A model generated the notes under the pieces. It had not been told where the DNA came from, did not search any database, and saw only the letters and a program-made list of their open reading frames with translations. From the NCBI RefSeq assembly GCF_000276665.1, contig NW_004955405.1, forward strand, positions 10,614,134 through 10,678,133: a stretch of 64,000 bases of DNA. Reading direction: 5' to 3'. This document shows, one piece after another, positions 11,467 through 22,003 of the stretch (its first letter is position 1; each line of letters opens with the position of its first letter). Position numbers and translations under genes: made by a program. This stretch comes from Chinchilla lanigera. Its lineage: Eukaryota > Chordata > Mammalia > Rodentia > Chinchillidae.

Positions 11467-12224
11467 GTATATTATTTTAACAATAAAAATGAAAAGTATT
11501 TTGACCCTAATAAACAGATTTATTTTCTACTGGTTTCCCTAAATAGAGAGGGGGAAACCCTGCATCCCAAAAGTATTTGGGTAGGATTTCCACTAAACGG
11601 GAACATTGATTAAGTTATGAGGTGGACGGAACTGGAAGTCTAGGAGAAGGTAAATCTCTAATCAACATGCTCCAGTGCCATGAACAGAAAAGACAATGTA
11701 GGAAGAAGGACACCCTTTCTCATATTGTCCCATCCACAGGAGACCAAAACAGCCCCACCGGAACACAGAGCACCACGCACACAGCTAAGTATCCCCATTA
11801 GGTCCAAAACCTCTGCTTTCTGAGACAGCATATCCAGCATGCCAACTCTGTGTTATTATAAAATTCAAATTGACTCTGAAATTTAGAGGAAACAGATGAA
11901 GCATAAATGTGTGAATAAAATCTTCCAAAGACATACATTCACATACACGTTTCAATGAAGAAAAAAAATCTACAGAAATGTTTACTTTGCCCTTTATAAT
12001 TATTGGATGAAATGATGAGGTGCTCTTTGAAGATGACTTGGGTGCAGTGTCGGTGTGTCCTGGGGTCAGGGTGGGAAGCTGTGTACTGGGAAATGTTTGA
12101 CGACAAGCCAGGGATGAAAATGTCCTCATTTATAGCACTGGCTGGTTTCAGAGCTGTAAATACTCCCACTGTTGCTGATTGCAAGTCACCTGTGTGATGT
12201 CACTGAACCTGGAGTTTAGAGCAG

Positions 12225-12252
12225 TCATACATACATACGTACATACATACAA
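12225..12252. repeat. (ATAC)n microsatellite
   Basis: About seven copies of CATA with one G interruption ('catacgtacat'). Confidence 0.9.
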
Positions 12253-12462
12253 TCATAGCTTTATGTAGTATTTCAACCATATAGATGTATATTCAGCAAA
12301 AATAACCTCAAGGTGAGAGTACAATGTATAATACTAGGAAGTAGTGTTTTTGAATATTTATTACATGTGTCTTTAATAAAATTTAAGTTGTAAGTTTATA
12401 TAATTTTTAATAATGATTGTGTTTAACCACTGGCCCATAAAATTTAACATTTATATGTCTAG

Positions 12463-12735
12463 ATGTCCCCCCAAAGTCTCATGCGGTTATAGGGCTTTTC
12501 AGAGGTGGCTGAATCAGACAGTGTGATGTTGAAATTAAAGGTGTGTGTTCAGTAAATCAATCCTGTAACTAGTTTGGCATAGTTCTGACTAGGATTAAGG
12601 ATGTGAGCGCTATACTTCACCTAGGAGAGGTAGTCTGCATACAGTATAAGGACAGAAAGAGTCTTATGCTGGGCCAGGGATATAGTACAACGCCTGCCTG
12701 GCAAGCACAAGGTTATGAGTTCAAATCCTGGTACC

Positions 12736-12779
<44 letters not shown>

Positions 12780-12985
12780 AAAAATCTTGTTCTGCCATCC
12801 CCATTGCTTTTGCAGTCTTCTGCCTCAATGACCAATTGTTCCACTGCCCTGTGCCAGTCTGCCTTGTAGCCAGTGGATTATGGACTGAAACTTCTACAAA
12901 CTGTAAGCTGAACGAACCTTTCCACATTTTAACTTTGGGTGTTGGGCATTTTGTCTCAACAATGAAAAAACGAACTAACACAGCC
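12463..12985 (+). mobile_element. MaLR-type LTR, split by a SINE
   Basis: The left part reads 'gatgtccccccaaagtctca ... ggcttttcagaggtggctga'. The right part reads 'actgtaagctgaacgaacct ... ttttgtctcaacaatgaaaa'. This matches the usual layout of MaLR (MLT1/MST-like) LTRs. An ID-like SINE interrupts it at 12669. It is a solo remnant with no coding part. Confidence 0.65.
12669..12783 (+). repeat. ID-like SINE with (AAAG)n tail
   Basis: Body 'gggccagggatatagtacaa ... aatcctggtaccaag' runs straight into about eleven GAAA units, so the A tail has become a microsatellite. Confidence 0.9.
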
Positions 12986-13734
12986 AGTAACAAAATGCCC
13001 CTGTGAGAATGAAGTACGTTCCTTTATTTCTGCTTACCTGTTACCGTGCACTAACAGTTCTTACTGGCCATGTGGGATGTCTCAAACCTGAAGATTCAGT
13101 CTCTATCCATTTTTTTCATGAAGATCCTATCTCTCCTACAGGGCATGTGGCCCCGTTGAATCTCAGGCTCAAGCAGTAATTGGCTTCTCTTGCTGGGACA
13201 AATGTGCAACTGTACATTCTTCCAAAGGAGCGTTGTTTCCTCTGGGCTCAGAGAGGTGGGATGGGAGAGCAGAGGCGAGGCCTGAGCACCTGGTACCAGC
13301 CAAGCACGGGGACTTTTCTTGAGAAGATGTGTAGGGACAGAGTGATGACACTTTCTTCAGAGTGCTGTGGACCTGGCTGTCAAATAAATTAATGTTCCAA
13401 CTCAAATGACTCATTTTGTAGGAACATTAAGTTCACAGCCAATTTGTCAATATAAGAAAACTACCACATTTCTAACTCAAAAAGTATTGCTTAAATTTCG
13501 AGTTATAATTCCCATTTTGGCAAAAGACTGACTGAAATTCACAAAAATGATACAAGATCTATACTGGCAGTGTGTTCCGCTTGGGTGCCATATTTTCCAG
13601 GATGGGTAGAATACTAGAAACTGTCATGTAGGGACTACTTTAAGAAACTACTCTTTTCCTAGAAAGACTAAAGGAAGACCCAGTATCTATTCATAAATAT
13701 CTGAGAGGCTGTCATATGGGATGGGGATTAGAAC

Positions 13735-13900
13735 CTGTGTTAGCACACGCCTGTAATCCCAGCACTTGGGAGGCTGAGGCAGGAGGATTGTTGTGAGTTT
13801 GAGGACAGCCTGGGCTACAAAGTGAGTTCAAGGCCAGCCTGAACTGCATAGTAAGACCCTGTGTCAGAAAAGCAAAACAGAACAAAACAAAAAAAAACAG
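13735..13900 (+). repeat. B1-like SINE with internal duplication
   Basis: 'ttagcacacgcctgtaatcc ... caaggccagcctgaactgca ... accctgtgtcag' plus (CAAAA)n tail. The 5' end is slightly truncated. Confidence 0.9.
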
Positions 13901-13902
13901 AG

Positions 13903-14345
13903 CTTGTGTTAGTCAGCTTTCCATATCTGTGACAAAACACCTGAGAAAATCAATTTAAAGGTGGAAAGACTTACCTTGGCTCACAGTTTTCATCCACGGT
14001 CACTGGGCAGGTGAGTTTCGAGCACACAGTGAGGCAGCACATGGCAGACACGCATGGTGCAGGGTAGTGGGAGAGAGCTGCTCTCCTCCTGACGGCCAGG
14101 ACAGAGAGAGAGATGGGGCGGGGGACAAAGAGAGAGGTCAGCAGGGACTGGGACAAAATCCGCCCTCCAAGGCGTGCCCAGTACCTACTTCCTTCATGCA
14201 GGCCACCTCCTAGCATTTCCACCGCCTCCTGAAAGCTCCACCAGCTGAGGACTAAGCCTTCACACATGAGCTTGTGGGGCTGTCTCAGGTTCAGACTCTC
14301 ACATTCTAGCCCCAGAGGCCTGGGTCTGTCTTGTACTGCAAAATG
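13903..14345 (+). mobile_element. URR1-like non-autonomous DNA element
   Basis: Best-preserved 5' end of the four copies: 'tgtgttagtcagctttccat', 'ctgtgacaaaacacctgag', 'tcaatttaaaggtggaaag', 'ttggctcacagtttt'. Its 3' limit is uncertain. Confidence 0.5.
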
Positions 14346-14375
14346 CACATAGTCCAGCTCCAAGAGTTTCTATTT

Positions 14376-14545
14376 TTTAAATTTTTTTTTTTTTTTTTTT
14401 TGTCTTCGATACAGGGCCTTGCTATGCAGTTCAGGCTGGCCTTGTGCTCACTTTGTACCCCAGGCTGGTCTCAAACTCTTAATGATGCTCCTGCCTCAGC
14501 CTCCCACAGTCCTGGGATTACAGGAGTGCACCACCATGCCTGGCT
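14376..14545 (-). repeat. B1-like SINE
   Basis: T run, 'acagggccttgctatgcagt', ends 'gtgcaccaccatgcctggct'. Confidence 0.9.
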
Positions 14546-14585
14546 CCAAGAGTTTCTATAGTTTTAACACTTCTAGAATTACTCA

Positions 14586-14670
14586 GGACCAGGGATATAG
14601 CTGAGTGGCACAAATGCCTGCCTAGAAGCATAAGGTCTGGAGTTCGATTTCTCCTACCAAAAAAAAAGTC
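14586..14670 (+). repeat. ID-like SINE with target duplication
   Basis: Body 'gaccagggatatagctgagt ... gagttcgatttctcctacc' plus A tail, flanked by 'tagaattactca' on both sides. Confidence 0.88.
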
Positions 14671-14769
14671 TTAGAATTACTCAAAAGTCCAACTTCAACA
14701 TCTCTTCTGTGACACTCTTTACGACCAAACCCTGTTTAAAAAAGTTGCATACTACCAATATACACTTAT

Positions 14770-15540
14770 TATAGATAGCTAAGTGCGGTAGGAATATTGC
14801 AGGCAGTCAGACAGGGCTTGGCCCTCGAGAGGTCAGTGCAGAAGAAACTGTGGCTGGAGGCACAGTTTTGAGAAAAGGAGGAACTACTCACCCTTGCACT
14901 TGCCATAGAGACAACAGCAGTGATTGGTGTTTTTTGTTTTGTGTTTTTGGTACCGGGAATCAAACTCAGGACCTTGTGCTTGCCAGGCAGGTGCTTGTGC
15001 CTCTGAGCTATATCCGGGGCCTGATATTCTAAATAGGCATCAATCACCTTGGAGTGGAGGACCAAACCTCGTTAACCACCCCTTCCAGGAAAGTCCTTGT
15101 CTTCCCATGTGTATTCCTTACATGACTTGTTTCCCCATTTGATCCCCACTTAATCAGTATTACCCATGTGACTATACTTGTTGTAAACTTATTGATTGAC
15201 CATAGTTTTGTCCCACCTCACACTCGTCCTATGATTTGCCATTGGATCGATATTACCTAAGCAACTATACTTGTAATCTTTTTGATTGGTTGCAGTTCTT
15301 TCTCACCTTAAGCCCACCTCACTTATTGGCTTTGCTCAATAAAACACGCTTGAGAGGCAGGGTTGGTGGGCAACCCACTTTCTGGGCCCCCTTCTGTCCC
15401 TCTCAGATGGAAGCTTTCTTTCACACAAAAGATTCTTCCTACTCTTAACCTTCATTGTTCCTGGAATTCATTCCTCGATTTCAGAGAACATGAACTCAAA
15501 CTCGGCATTTTGGACATCTAGCAGGTTGGGAGTTTCATTC
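14770..15540 (+). mobile_element. Solo LTR, family L (copy 1), split by a SINE
   Basis: This sequence is related along its length to the reverse strand of 41420-42215. Shared stretches include the blocks around 'gctaagtgcggtaggaatat', 'ccctcgagaggtcagtgcag', 'taaataggcatcaatcac', 'tgatccccacttaatcagta', 'gcaactatacttgtaatc' and the end 'ctcttaaccttcattgttcc'. A poly(A) signal AATAAA sits at 15338. The size (about 670 bases without the SINE), the signal position and the lack of coding sequence point to a solitary LTR of an endogenous retrovirus. Exact ends and family name are not determined. Confidence 0.65.
14927..15021 (-). repeat. ID-like SINE inside LTR copy 1
   Basis: Reversed body 'ggtaccgggaatcaaactca ... 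ctgagctatatccggggcc'. The sister LTR at 41420-42215 lacks it at this point, so it inserted after the two LTR copies separated. Confidence 0.85.
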
Positions 15541-16412
15541 CCCTGTATCACAATGACATAGAATAGACGGTTCCTTCTAAAAAGAAGGATTAGGAGGATA
15601 TCAAGGGAGGATAGGGTAAACATCAAATCCTGTAGCCCCATGTCTATCTAGCACATAGGGCATGTGGTGACACGATCAGCTCCAAAGGGCCCTGCCCCTA
15701 TGTCCTTGCTATCATAGCTGCAGCCCACATAGCCAGTCTGAGCAATGACTCTGCTTGTTGTTTGTGGCTTTTCTTGGAGACAGTCCACATCGCTGGCATC
15801 TCTAACTTCCTGGAGTCACCACTGCAACTTTAGCTCCACTCACACAGCCCCACGCATCACCCTCTCAAGGGCTGCCTGCAAAGACCCTAACCCTGCCACA
15901 TGCTACCTGGCTTTCTTTGAAATCTGGGTGGAAACTAGGGCCCTGCGTGCCTGTAAAAATGGTGTTGTGTGGATGATACTGAGGTCAGCTACCAGCTGTG
16001 CTCACTTGGACCGTGGCTTTAGCATCCTCTGAGTACCTGGATGGCTAAGCACAGAGAAGGAAATCCTGGAGAACAACTTGCTAGGTGGCGCTGTGTAAGC
16101 AGTGTGCCCTGGTGTTCCCTTCTCAAAGCAGTCTTGGTTGCAGGGCGGGGACTGGGAATTGAACTCAGGACATCACACTTGCCAGGCACAGCCCCACTGA
16201 AGTAACTCCTCCTCCCATATCCCCTCAAAGCAATCTTTCAAACGAGTTTACAGTATAGCTTTACACCATTTAGTTTGTGGTAGGTGGGGTCTGGAATTTT
16301 CTGAAATGCCCTCAAGGCATCTTTCCAATTGTCCTGGTGCAAAGTACCCCTCCCCCAAGTTTACTGAAGATTTAACCCAGGGATCTCTTAGCTACTCTTT
16401 GTAAGGGCAATA

Positions 16413-16502
16413 AATTGCTCAGACTGGTCTTGAACTTGTGATCCTTCCACTTCAGCCTCCTGCATAGCTGGGATTACAGGTACGTGCTGATACCACACCG
16501 GC
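16413..16502 (-). repeat. Old B1-like SINE fragment
   Basis: 'ttgctcagactggtcttgaa ... tagctgggattacaggtacg', diverged, with no poly(T) tail. Confidence 0.6.
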
Positions 16503-17329
16503 ATTAGCTTCTTTTTCATAGTGCCAGTCACTTCAAAAGTTACATCTTCTTTGGCCCCAATCTTTTCTGTACTTTTTTGGCCAAACTGCAAGATTTTCAA
16601 ATCCTGCAACTCTATTTTTTATTCCTGATTCTCACTATTAATCTGATGAAAGCAGCGAGCAATACCCATGCCACAGCCTGAATGCTCTGAAATTTTTTTC
16701 TACATAATAGAGTGGACCCTCGAGTTATGGTTGGCCTGACATATGAACAACTTGGGTTAGAACTCGAATTTGGGGTTTAACTTATGACCAAAGTCTCGAG
16801 TTATGACCCATTTGTGCTTCTAGTGGTCTCAGATACAGATTTAACCCTTAAAGAGTTCTGGAAGAAACAGTACAATATCCTTTCCTGTGTGGGGTTAATT
16901 GAGAAATCCCAGGCTAGTGTCTCTCTAAGGACACTGAGATTTGCCTGTAGAAAATAGTTTTTCACAAATGTATGTACTGCCAAAGTGCAGTGACATGGCT
17001 AAGGTGGGATTTTAAAACCAGGGGTATTTTCTCTGGGAAGATAGATCTTAGAAAAATTTAGGAAAGGGCCATAATCAAATATTTCTTCTAGGTTAACATC
17101 AGATTGAAATGCTAAACATTTCATTTGAAAATTCACAGGGAATGTATTTGTTGACTGACAGTGGAGTTACAAATAAATACACCAAAAAATGTTTAAAATT
17201 AAATAAGAAAATTTACCTCTCTGCCTATCATGATACATGCCTGTCTTTACAGGCACATAAATGAGTGAGGTAGGTTGAAATATTATTATTAGTAATCACT
17301 ACGTTTTGCTCACCTACTTACAAAAGTCA

Positions 17330-17560
17330 CCGGTAACACCTGATACATGTGGGCTTCCTCTCCACTGAGGGTGCAGGAGGTGCAAGTGGTGAAGTTGGCC
17401 CTGCACCCTCCCCCACTGCTGCCAACGTGCAGCTGAGATGCAGAACTGTTGCTAAAATTCACAAAATAATGAGAAAGTTTATGGCCTTATAGGACCACAT
17501 TACTAACTGTCCAGGACTGCAGGCGGCCTGCGGGCCCTGGATTGAACATGCCTGTTCTAG
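17330..17560. repeat. Possible hAT-type DNA transposon remnant
   Basis: The right end 'gcaggcggcctgcgggccct' followed by 'gaacatgcctgttctag' resembles the ends of old hAT elements that read 'cgggcc ... cacccctg'. The call rests on that resemblance only. Confidence 0.3.
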
Positions 17561-17656
17561 TTTTCACTGCCTCCCAATAGCACTACAAGCCGGGGACCGA
17601 GCTTCTAGCAAACAAGCCCTTTGGGGGGCGTGTAAGATCCAAACCATAGCAAGGGT

Positions 17657-18165
17657 ATGTTAGTTCCCTATTATTACTGTAATAAATTAGCACAAATATA
17701 GTGGCTGAAAACAACATACATGTATTCTCTTATGTTTCTGGAAGTTAAACTCCAAAATGAATTGTCCTGAGGTAAAATCTAGGTGCCAACAGGGCGGAAT
17801 TCTTTCCAGAGGCTCTAGGACAGCACCCATTTCCTTATCCTTTCTAGCTTCTCCAGGCATCCTGCACTACTCAGCTCATCCCCTGATTCCTCCATCAAAG
17901 GTCTCAAAATTGGGCCAAGTCCTGTGCTCACACTGCTGTTTCCTGGGTTTCTCTATGTCCCTGTTCAATTTTTAAGGAATCTTGTGATTGCATTGGGTTC
18001 ACCCAGATAACTGAGAATGTTATCTCCACTGACAGTTGGTCAGTAGCCTCACTCTATTTGTAAACTTGATTTCCCCTTTCCTTATAACTTCACATATTCA
18101 GAGATACTGAGGATTAGGGTGTGGGAATTTTTGAGGGCTCATTATTTTATTATATGAGGATAAGA
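17657..18165 (+). repeat. Ancient interspersed repeat
   Basis: It opens 'gttagttccctattattact', then 'gtggctgaaaacaaca' and 'cttatgtttctggaag', and closes near 'gaatttttgagggctcatta'. I recognise this as an old mammalian dispersed repeat but cannot name it safely. A related start ('gtttgctagggctacatta') follows at 18260 and may run to about 18770 around a SINE. Confidence 0.5.
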
Positions 18166-18448
18166 AAATAAAGATAACAGTGGTACATACTCATGGCATT
18201 GTATGAAAGGAGAGTGCATTATGGAGCTCTTAGACAACACCTATTATCTTTTAAACTGTCAGTTTGCTAGGGCTACATTAACAAATATCACAAAGTGAGC
18301 GGCCTAAATGAGATCTTCGGAGGGTGGCGTCTGTCCCAAGCCTTCCTTTTAGCTTATGGTGGCTAGCTGGCAGTATTTGGAATTCCTTTGCTTGCAGATG
18401 AATCACTCAACCTTTGCCTTTATTTTATTTTATTTTATTTATTTATTT

Positions 18449-18531
18449 ATTTTTTTTGGTACCGGGAATCAAACTCAGGACCTTGCACTTGCCAGGTCGG
18501 CACTTGTGCCGCTGAGCTATACTCCCAGCCC
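18449..18531 (-). repeat. ID-like SINE with target duplication
   Basis: Body 'ggtaccgggaatcaaactca ... ctgagctatactcccagccc', flanked by 'ctcaacctttgccttta' on both sides. Confidence 0.92.
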
Positions 18532-19001
18532 CTCAACCTTTGCCTTTATGCTCACATGCTTCCCGTGTGCATGTCTGTATCCAAATTTACCATTTTTTAT
18601 AAGAACCTCATTCATGAGGGACTAGAGACCTATCCTCCTCCCATATGATCTTAACTAATTATGTCTCCAGTAATTCTGTATCCAAGTACAGTCACATTCT
18701 GAACTGCTAGAAGCCAGGACTTTAACATATACATTTTTTAGAACCCACACCTCAACCCATAACAATCCAAAAGGTAAGACTAGGACTAGTGGATGGAAAT
18801 TGCCGGCAGAGCATATTTACTTTAGGAAAGCAAATGCTTTCTATCAGATGTTTGAATGCAAAATGAGGTACTGAGTTTCCCAATATGCATTAAACGTTTA
18901 GTAGGGAGGATATTATAAAGCAAATCCAAGCATCACAAAACTGCTTAAAAAGATAAGCTTTAAAATGTCCTCTTATATTCCATTAAAAAATTAAAAATTT
19001 C

Positions 19002-19620
19002 TGTCTTGTGATCCAGCATTCCTACTTCCAGGTAGATACTCAAAGGAGATGAAGTTATTATACTAAAGAGATATCTGCACTCTTGTGTTTACTGTAGCAC
19101 TATTCACAGTAGCTAAGGTATGGAATCAACTCAGGTGACCATTTCTGGACAAATGGTAAGAAAAAAATACACACACGCATGCACGCACGCATGCACGCAC
19201 ACACAATGGAACATTGTACGGCATTAGAAAGAATGAATCCTGGCATTTGCAGTAACGTGGATTGATCTGCAAGTCATTAAGGTAAGTGAAATAAGTCAGA
19301 CACAGTAAGATAAGTACATGGTCTCACTTATTCGTGGAAACTGTAAAGTTGGTTGCAGAGAATAGAGTACAATGGTGGTCACTATAAGCAGGAGGGAAAC
19401 TGAGAACAGTTAAATAAGGAACAGTAAAACACAGTCCTGGTTTTCAACAGCACAGAGAGTGATTACCAGTCACGACAATCTATGATCTATTTAAAGATAA
19501 CTAGAAGAGTACAAGATTCCCCACAGATAAAAATGATACATTTTCTGAACAGATTGGTGTGCTTATTTTCCTGACTTGATCACTACATATTATAAACACG
19601 TCTCAGTTTATCATATATAC
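19002..19620 (+). mobile_element. L1 LINE 3' fragment (ORF2 end/3' UTR)
   Basis: Typical L1 ORF2-end text: 'gatccagcattcctacttcc', 'gcactattcacagtagctaa', 'gaatgaatcctggcatttgc', 'ggtctcacttattcgtgg'. It is heavily mutated and not coding. Confidence 0.8.
19168..19206. repeat. (CACG/CATG)n alternating purine-pyrimidine tract
   Basis: About 39 bases of strictly alternating pyrimidine-purine sequence (ACAC, GCATGC, GCACGC units) inside the L1 fragment. Confidence 0.9.
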
Positions 19621-19639
19621 ACCATAAGGATGTACAAAT

Positions 19640-19815
19640 AGCCAGATGTGCTGGTGCATGCCTTTATGCTCAACTAGTGCAAAGGCCAAGGAGGGAGAAT
19701 AACAAGTTTGGGTCCTGCCTGTACAATTGAGTGAAATATCACCTCAAAATGAAAAAATGGCTGGGGAGGCAGCTCAGCAGTACAGGTTGTCTAGGCTCAA
19801 TCCTCCATACCACAA
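19640..19815 (+). repeat. B4-like dimeric SINE
   Basis: B1-like left half ('gccagatgtgctggtgcatg') joined to an ID-like right half ('ggctggggaggcagctcagc ... aggctcaatcctccatacc'). Confidence 0.7.
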
Positions 19816-19854
19816 AAGAGGTGTACAAATATTATATACCAATAGAAAATAAAA

Positions 19855-20002
19855 GCCAGGTGTGGTGGAGTAAGCCTGTAATTCCAGCACTCGGGAGGCT
19901 GAGGCAAGAAGACTGTTGCAAGTTTGAGACCAGCCTGAGCTACAAAGTGAGCTCAAGGCCAGCCTGAACTGCATAGCGAGACCCTGACTCTAAAAAAACA
20001 AA
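19855..20002 (+). repeat. B1-like SINE with internal duplication
   Basis: 'gccaggtgtggtggagtaag ... caaggccagcctgaactgca ... gagaccctgactctaaa'. Confidence 0.9.
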
Positions 20003-20105
20003 ACAGGATCAGGGATATAGCTCCGCAGCACAGCGCCTGCCTGGGAAGCACAAGGTCATGAGTTTGATTCCCAGTACCAAAAACAAAACAAAACAAAACA
20101 AATAG
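20003..20105 (+). repeat. ID-like SINE abutting a B1-like SINE
   Basis: 'ggatcagggatatagctccg ... gagtttgattcccagtacc' and a (CAAAA)n tail. It begins directly in the A tail of the preceding SINE. Confidence 0.9.
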
Positions 20106-21648
20106 AAAATAAATACACACCATGTGAAAAATAAAATGTACTCATAACTTGGAAAAGACAGGTTTTTGATATAACCAGCTCCAGAGAGCAGCATTACTTC
20201 TCAGAGCTGTTGATCTTGGGTCTAATGTGCATTCTCTGAGGAGCTCCTCCACCGATTTTAGCGTAGTGTCCTTGAAAACACTTACCCTGGATTTTGATTT
20301 TACAGACGTTGTAGAAGCTCCTATTCAGAGCTCCTATTTATGTCAGTAGAATCAATCATTGTTTGAAGATGCTGGGTCTGGATTATGCCTAAGTGTATAT
20401 CTAGAACCTTGTGTGGGTGAGAAATCACATGTACAGCCCAAACCAGTGTTGGACACAATAAATCTGGACTGGACTTAGGAGAGGCTTTGTTTGAAAGGAT
20501 TATTGCTAGAGGGGAAAAGAGATGACAGTAGTTACAGAGACTATTTCAACGGGGAGAATGTTCTACCTAGGAGATCTATGAGCATCTCAAAATCAGACCG
20601 AAAAGGACTTTTATAGAGAGGTGTAACAGAAGCTGGAAAGAAGTGGCTACGGGGATGTGGGATGAGCCGGTAATGCTGTGGTCAGACAGCTGAATAGGGG
20701 ATGCTTTACTCTACGTCCGATTACTCTCAGAGGGGGCACCAAGGAGGGGCTGCACGGAGGTTCAAGCTGAGAGTGGGTCAAAACTCAGGGGCGTGGATAA
20801 AGGAGAGAAGTTCAGCTAAAGTTTGGTTAAATCAAGGTAACACTTTTTTTTCCCCCAGACTGGTCAGTGCTTCCACAGAATTTAGGCAATCATTTATAAG
20901 GCAAAGAGCAAGAATTTAGAGGGTTTGGGCCTGACCCTATTACAAGTAAAAAGAGAGTGTAAGTATTATGTAAGTCATGTGGAGAAGAATAAAAAAAGAT
21001 CATTTCCAGAACACAGAGGGGTGGAGGGACTTCTTTATCTGTTACCCAGGATTACAGAGCTCAAAGCTTGTCACTGTCATAGGGTGTTGAGTGCAGTTGG
21101 AGGTGGGTTGGACATTTCCTGTTCTTTCCTCAGTTTGGTGCTATTCAGAAATATCAACACATGTCTGCTGAGACTTTACTTTGAGTCTAGCATCATGATA
21201 GATGTCCTGGATCCCCACTAAAGAGATGATTCTTCCTCCTCCCAAGCAGTTTATTTATTTGTAGACAGTTCACGCCATTTTACATGAGGCATAAAAATAA
21301 ACATAAAGTTGTCTTTAACAACCTGAAAGATTTGCCCTCTTCGGCAGCACATGTGCCGACTACCTGAAAGGTAGCAGAGATGTCGTGCTTCAGGGAATTT
21401 GAAAGGAAGAGGACCTGACACCATGCTCCGCCCACTTTGTCCAGCTTTGCGCTGTCTGGTTTGCGTCACCCAAACCTCCTACTTGGCTGCAACTGGATTT
21501 GGTTTGGCCAAGGACACACAAGCTCGAGGATGAGGACGTCACAGAACCCAGGATATTTCTCCCAACTCTTTCCCCTGTCATGCCTCTGCCGTGGGATGAA
21601 TGGGGGGCAGGTCAGAAGGGGGTCTCAGGGGTACACGCATTGGGATGG

Positions 21649-21728
21649 GGCTGGTGATGTAGCCCAGTGGTACAGAGTATGCCCGGCATGTGTAAGGTCC
21701 AGGGTTCAATTCCCAGCAATGCAAAAGA
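21649..21728 (+). repeat. ID-like SINE
   Basis: 'ggctggtgatgtagcccagt ... gggttcaattcccagcaatg', an older ID-like subtype. Confidence 0.75.
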
Positions 21729-21848
21729 ATGCGATTAACAAAATAGTGAAAAGATTTATTTTTAAAGATTCCTTTATAATGTATTCTAGGTGTTAATAGT
21801 CATTCTCTGTACAATGATGTTTCATTTAATAATGAACTACATATAGAT

Positions 21849-22003
21849 TTTTTTTTTTTTTTGTCTCTTTGGGGTCTCGCTATGCAGTTCAGGCTGGCTT
21901 TGAGCTCACTTTGTAGCCCAGGCTGGCCTCAAACTTGCAGCAATCCTCCTGCCTCAGCCTCCTGAGTGCTGGGATTACAGGCGTGTGCCATCACACACAA
22001 CAG
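21849..22003 (-). repeat. B1-like SINE
   Basis: T run, 'ggggtctcgctatgcagttc', ends 'ggcgtgtgccatcacacac'. Confidence 0.9.
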
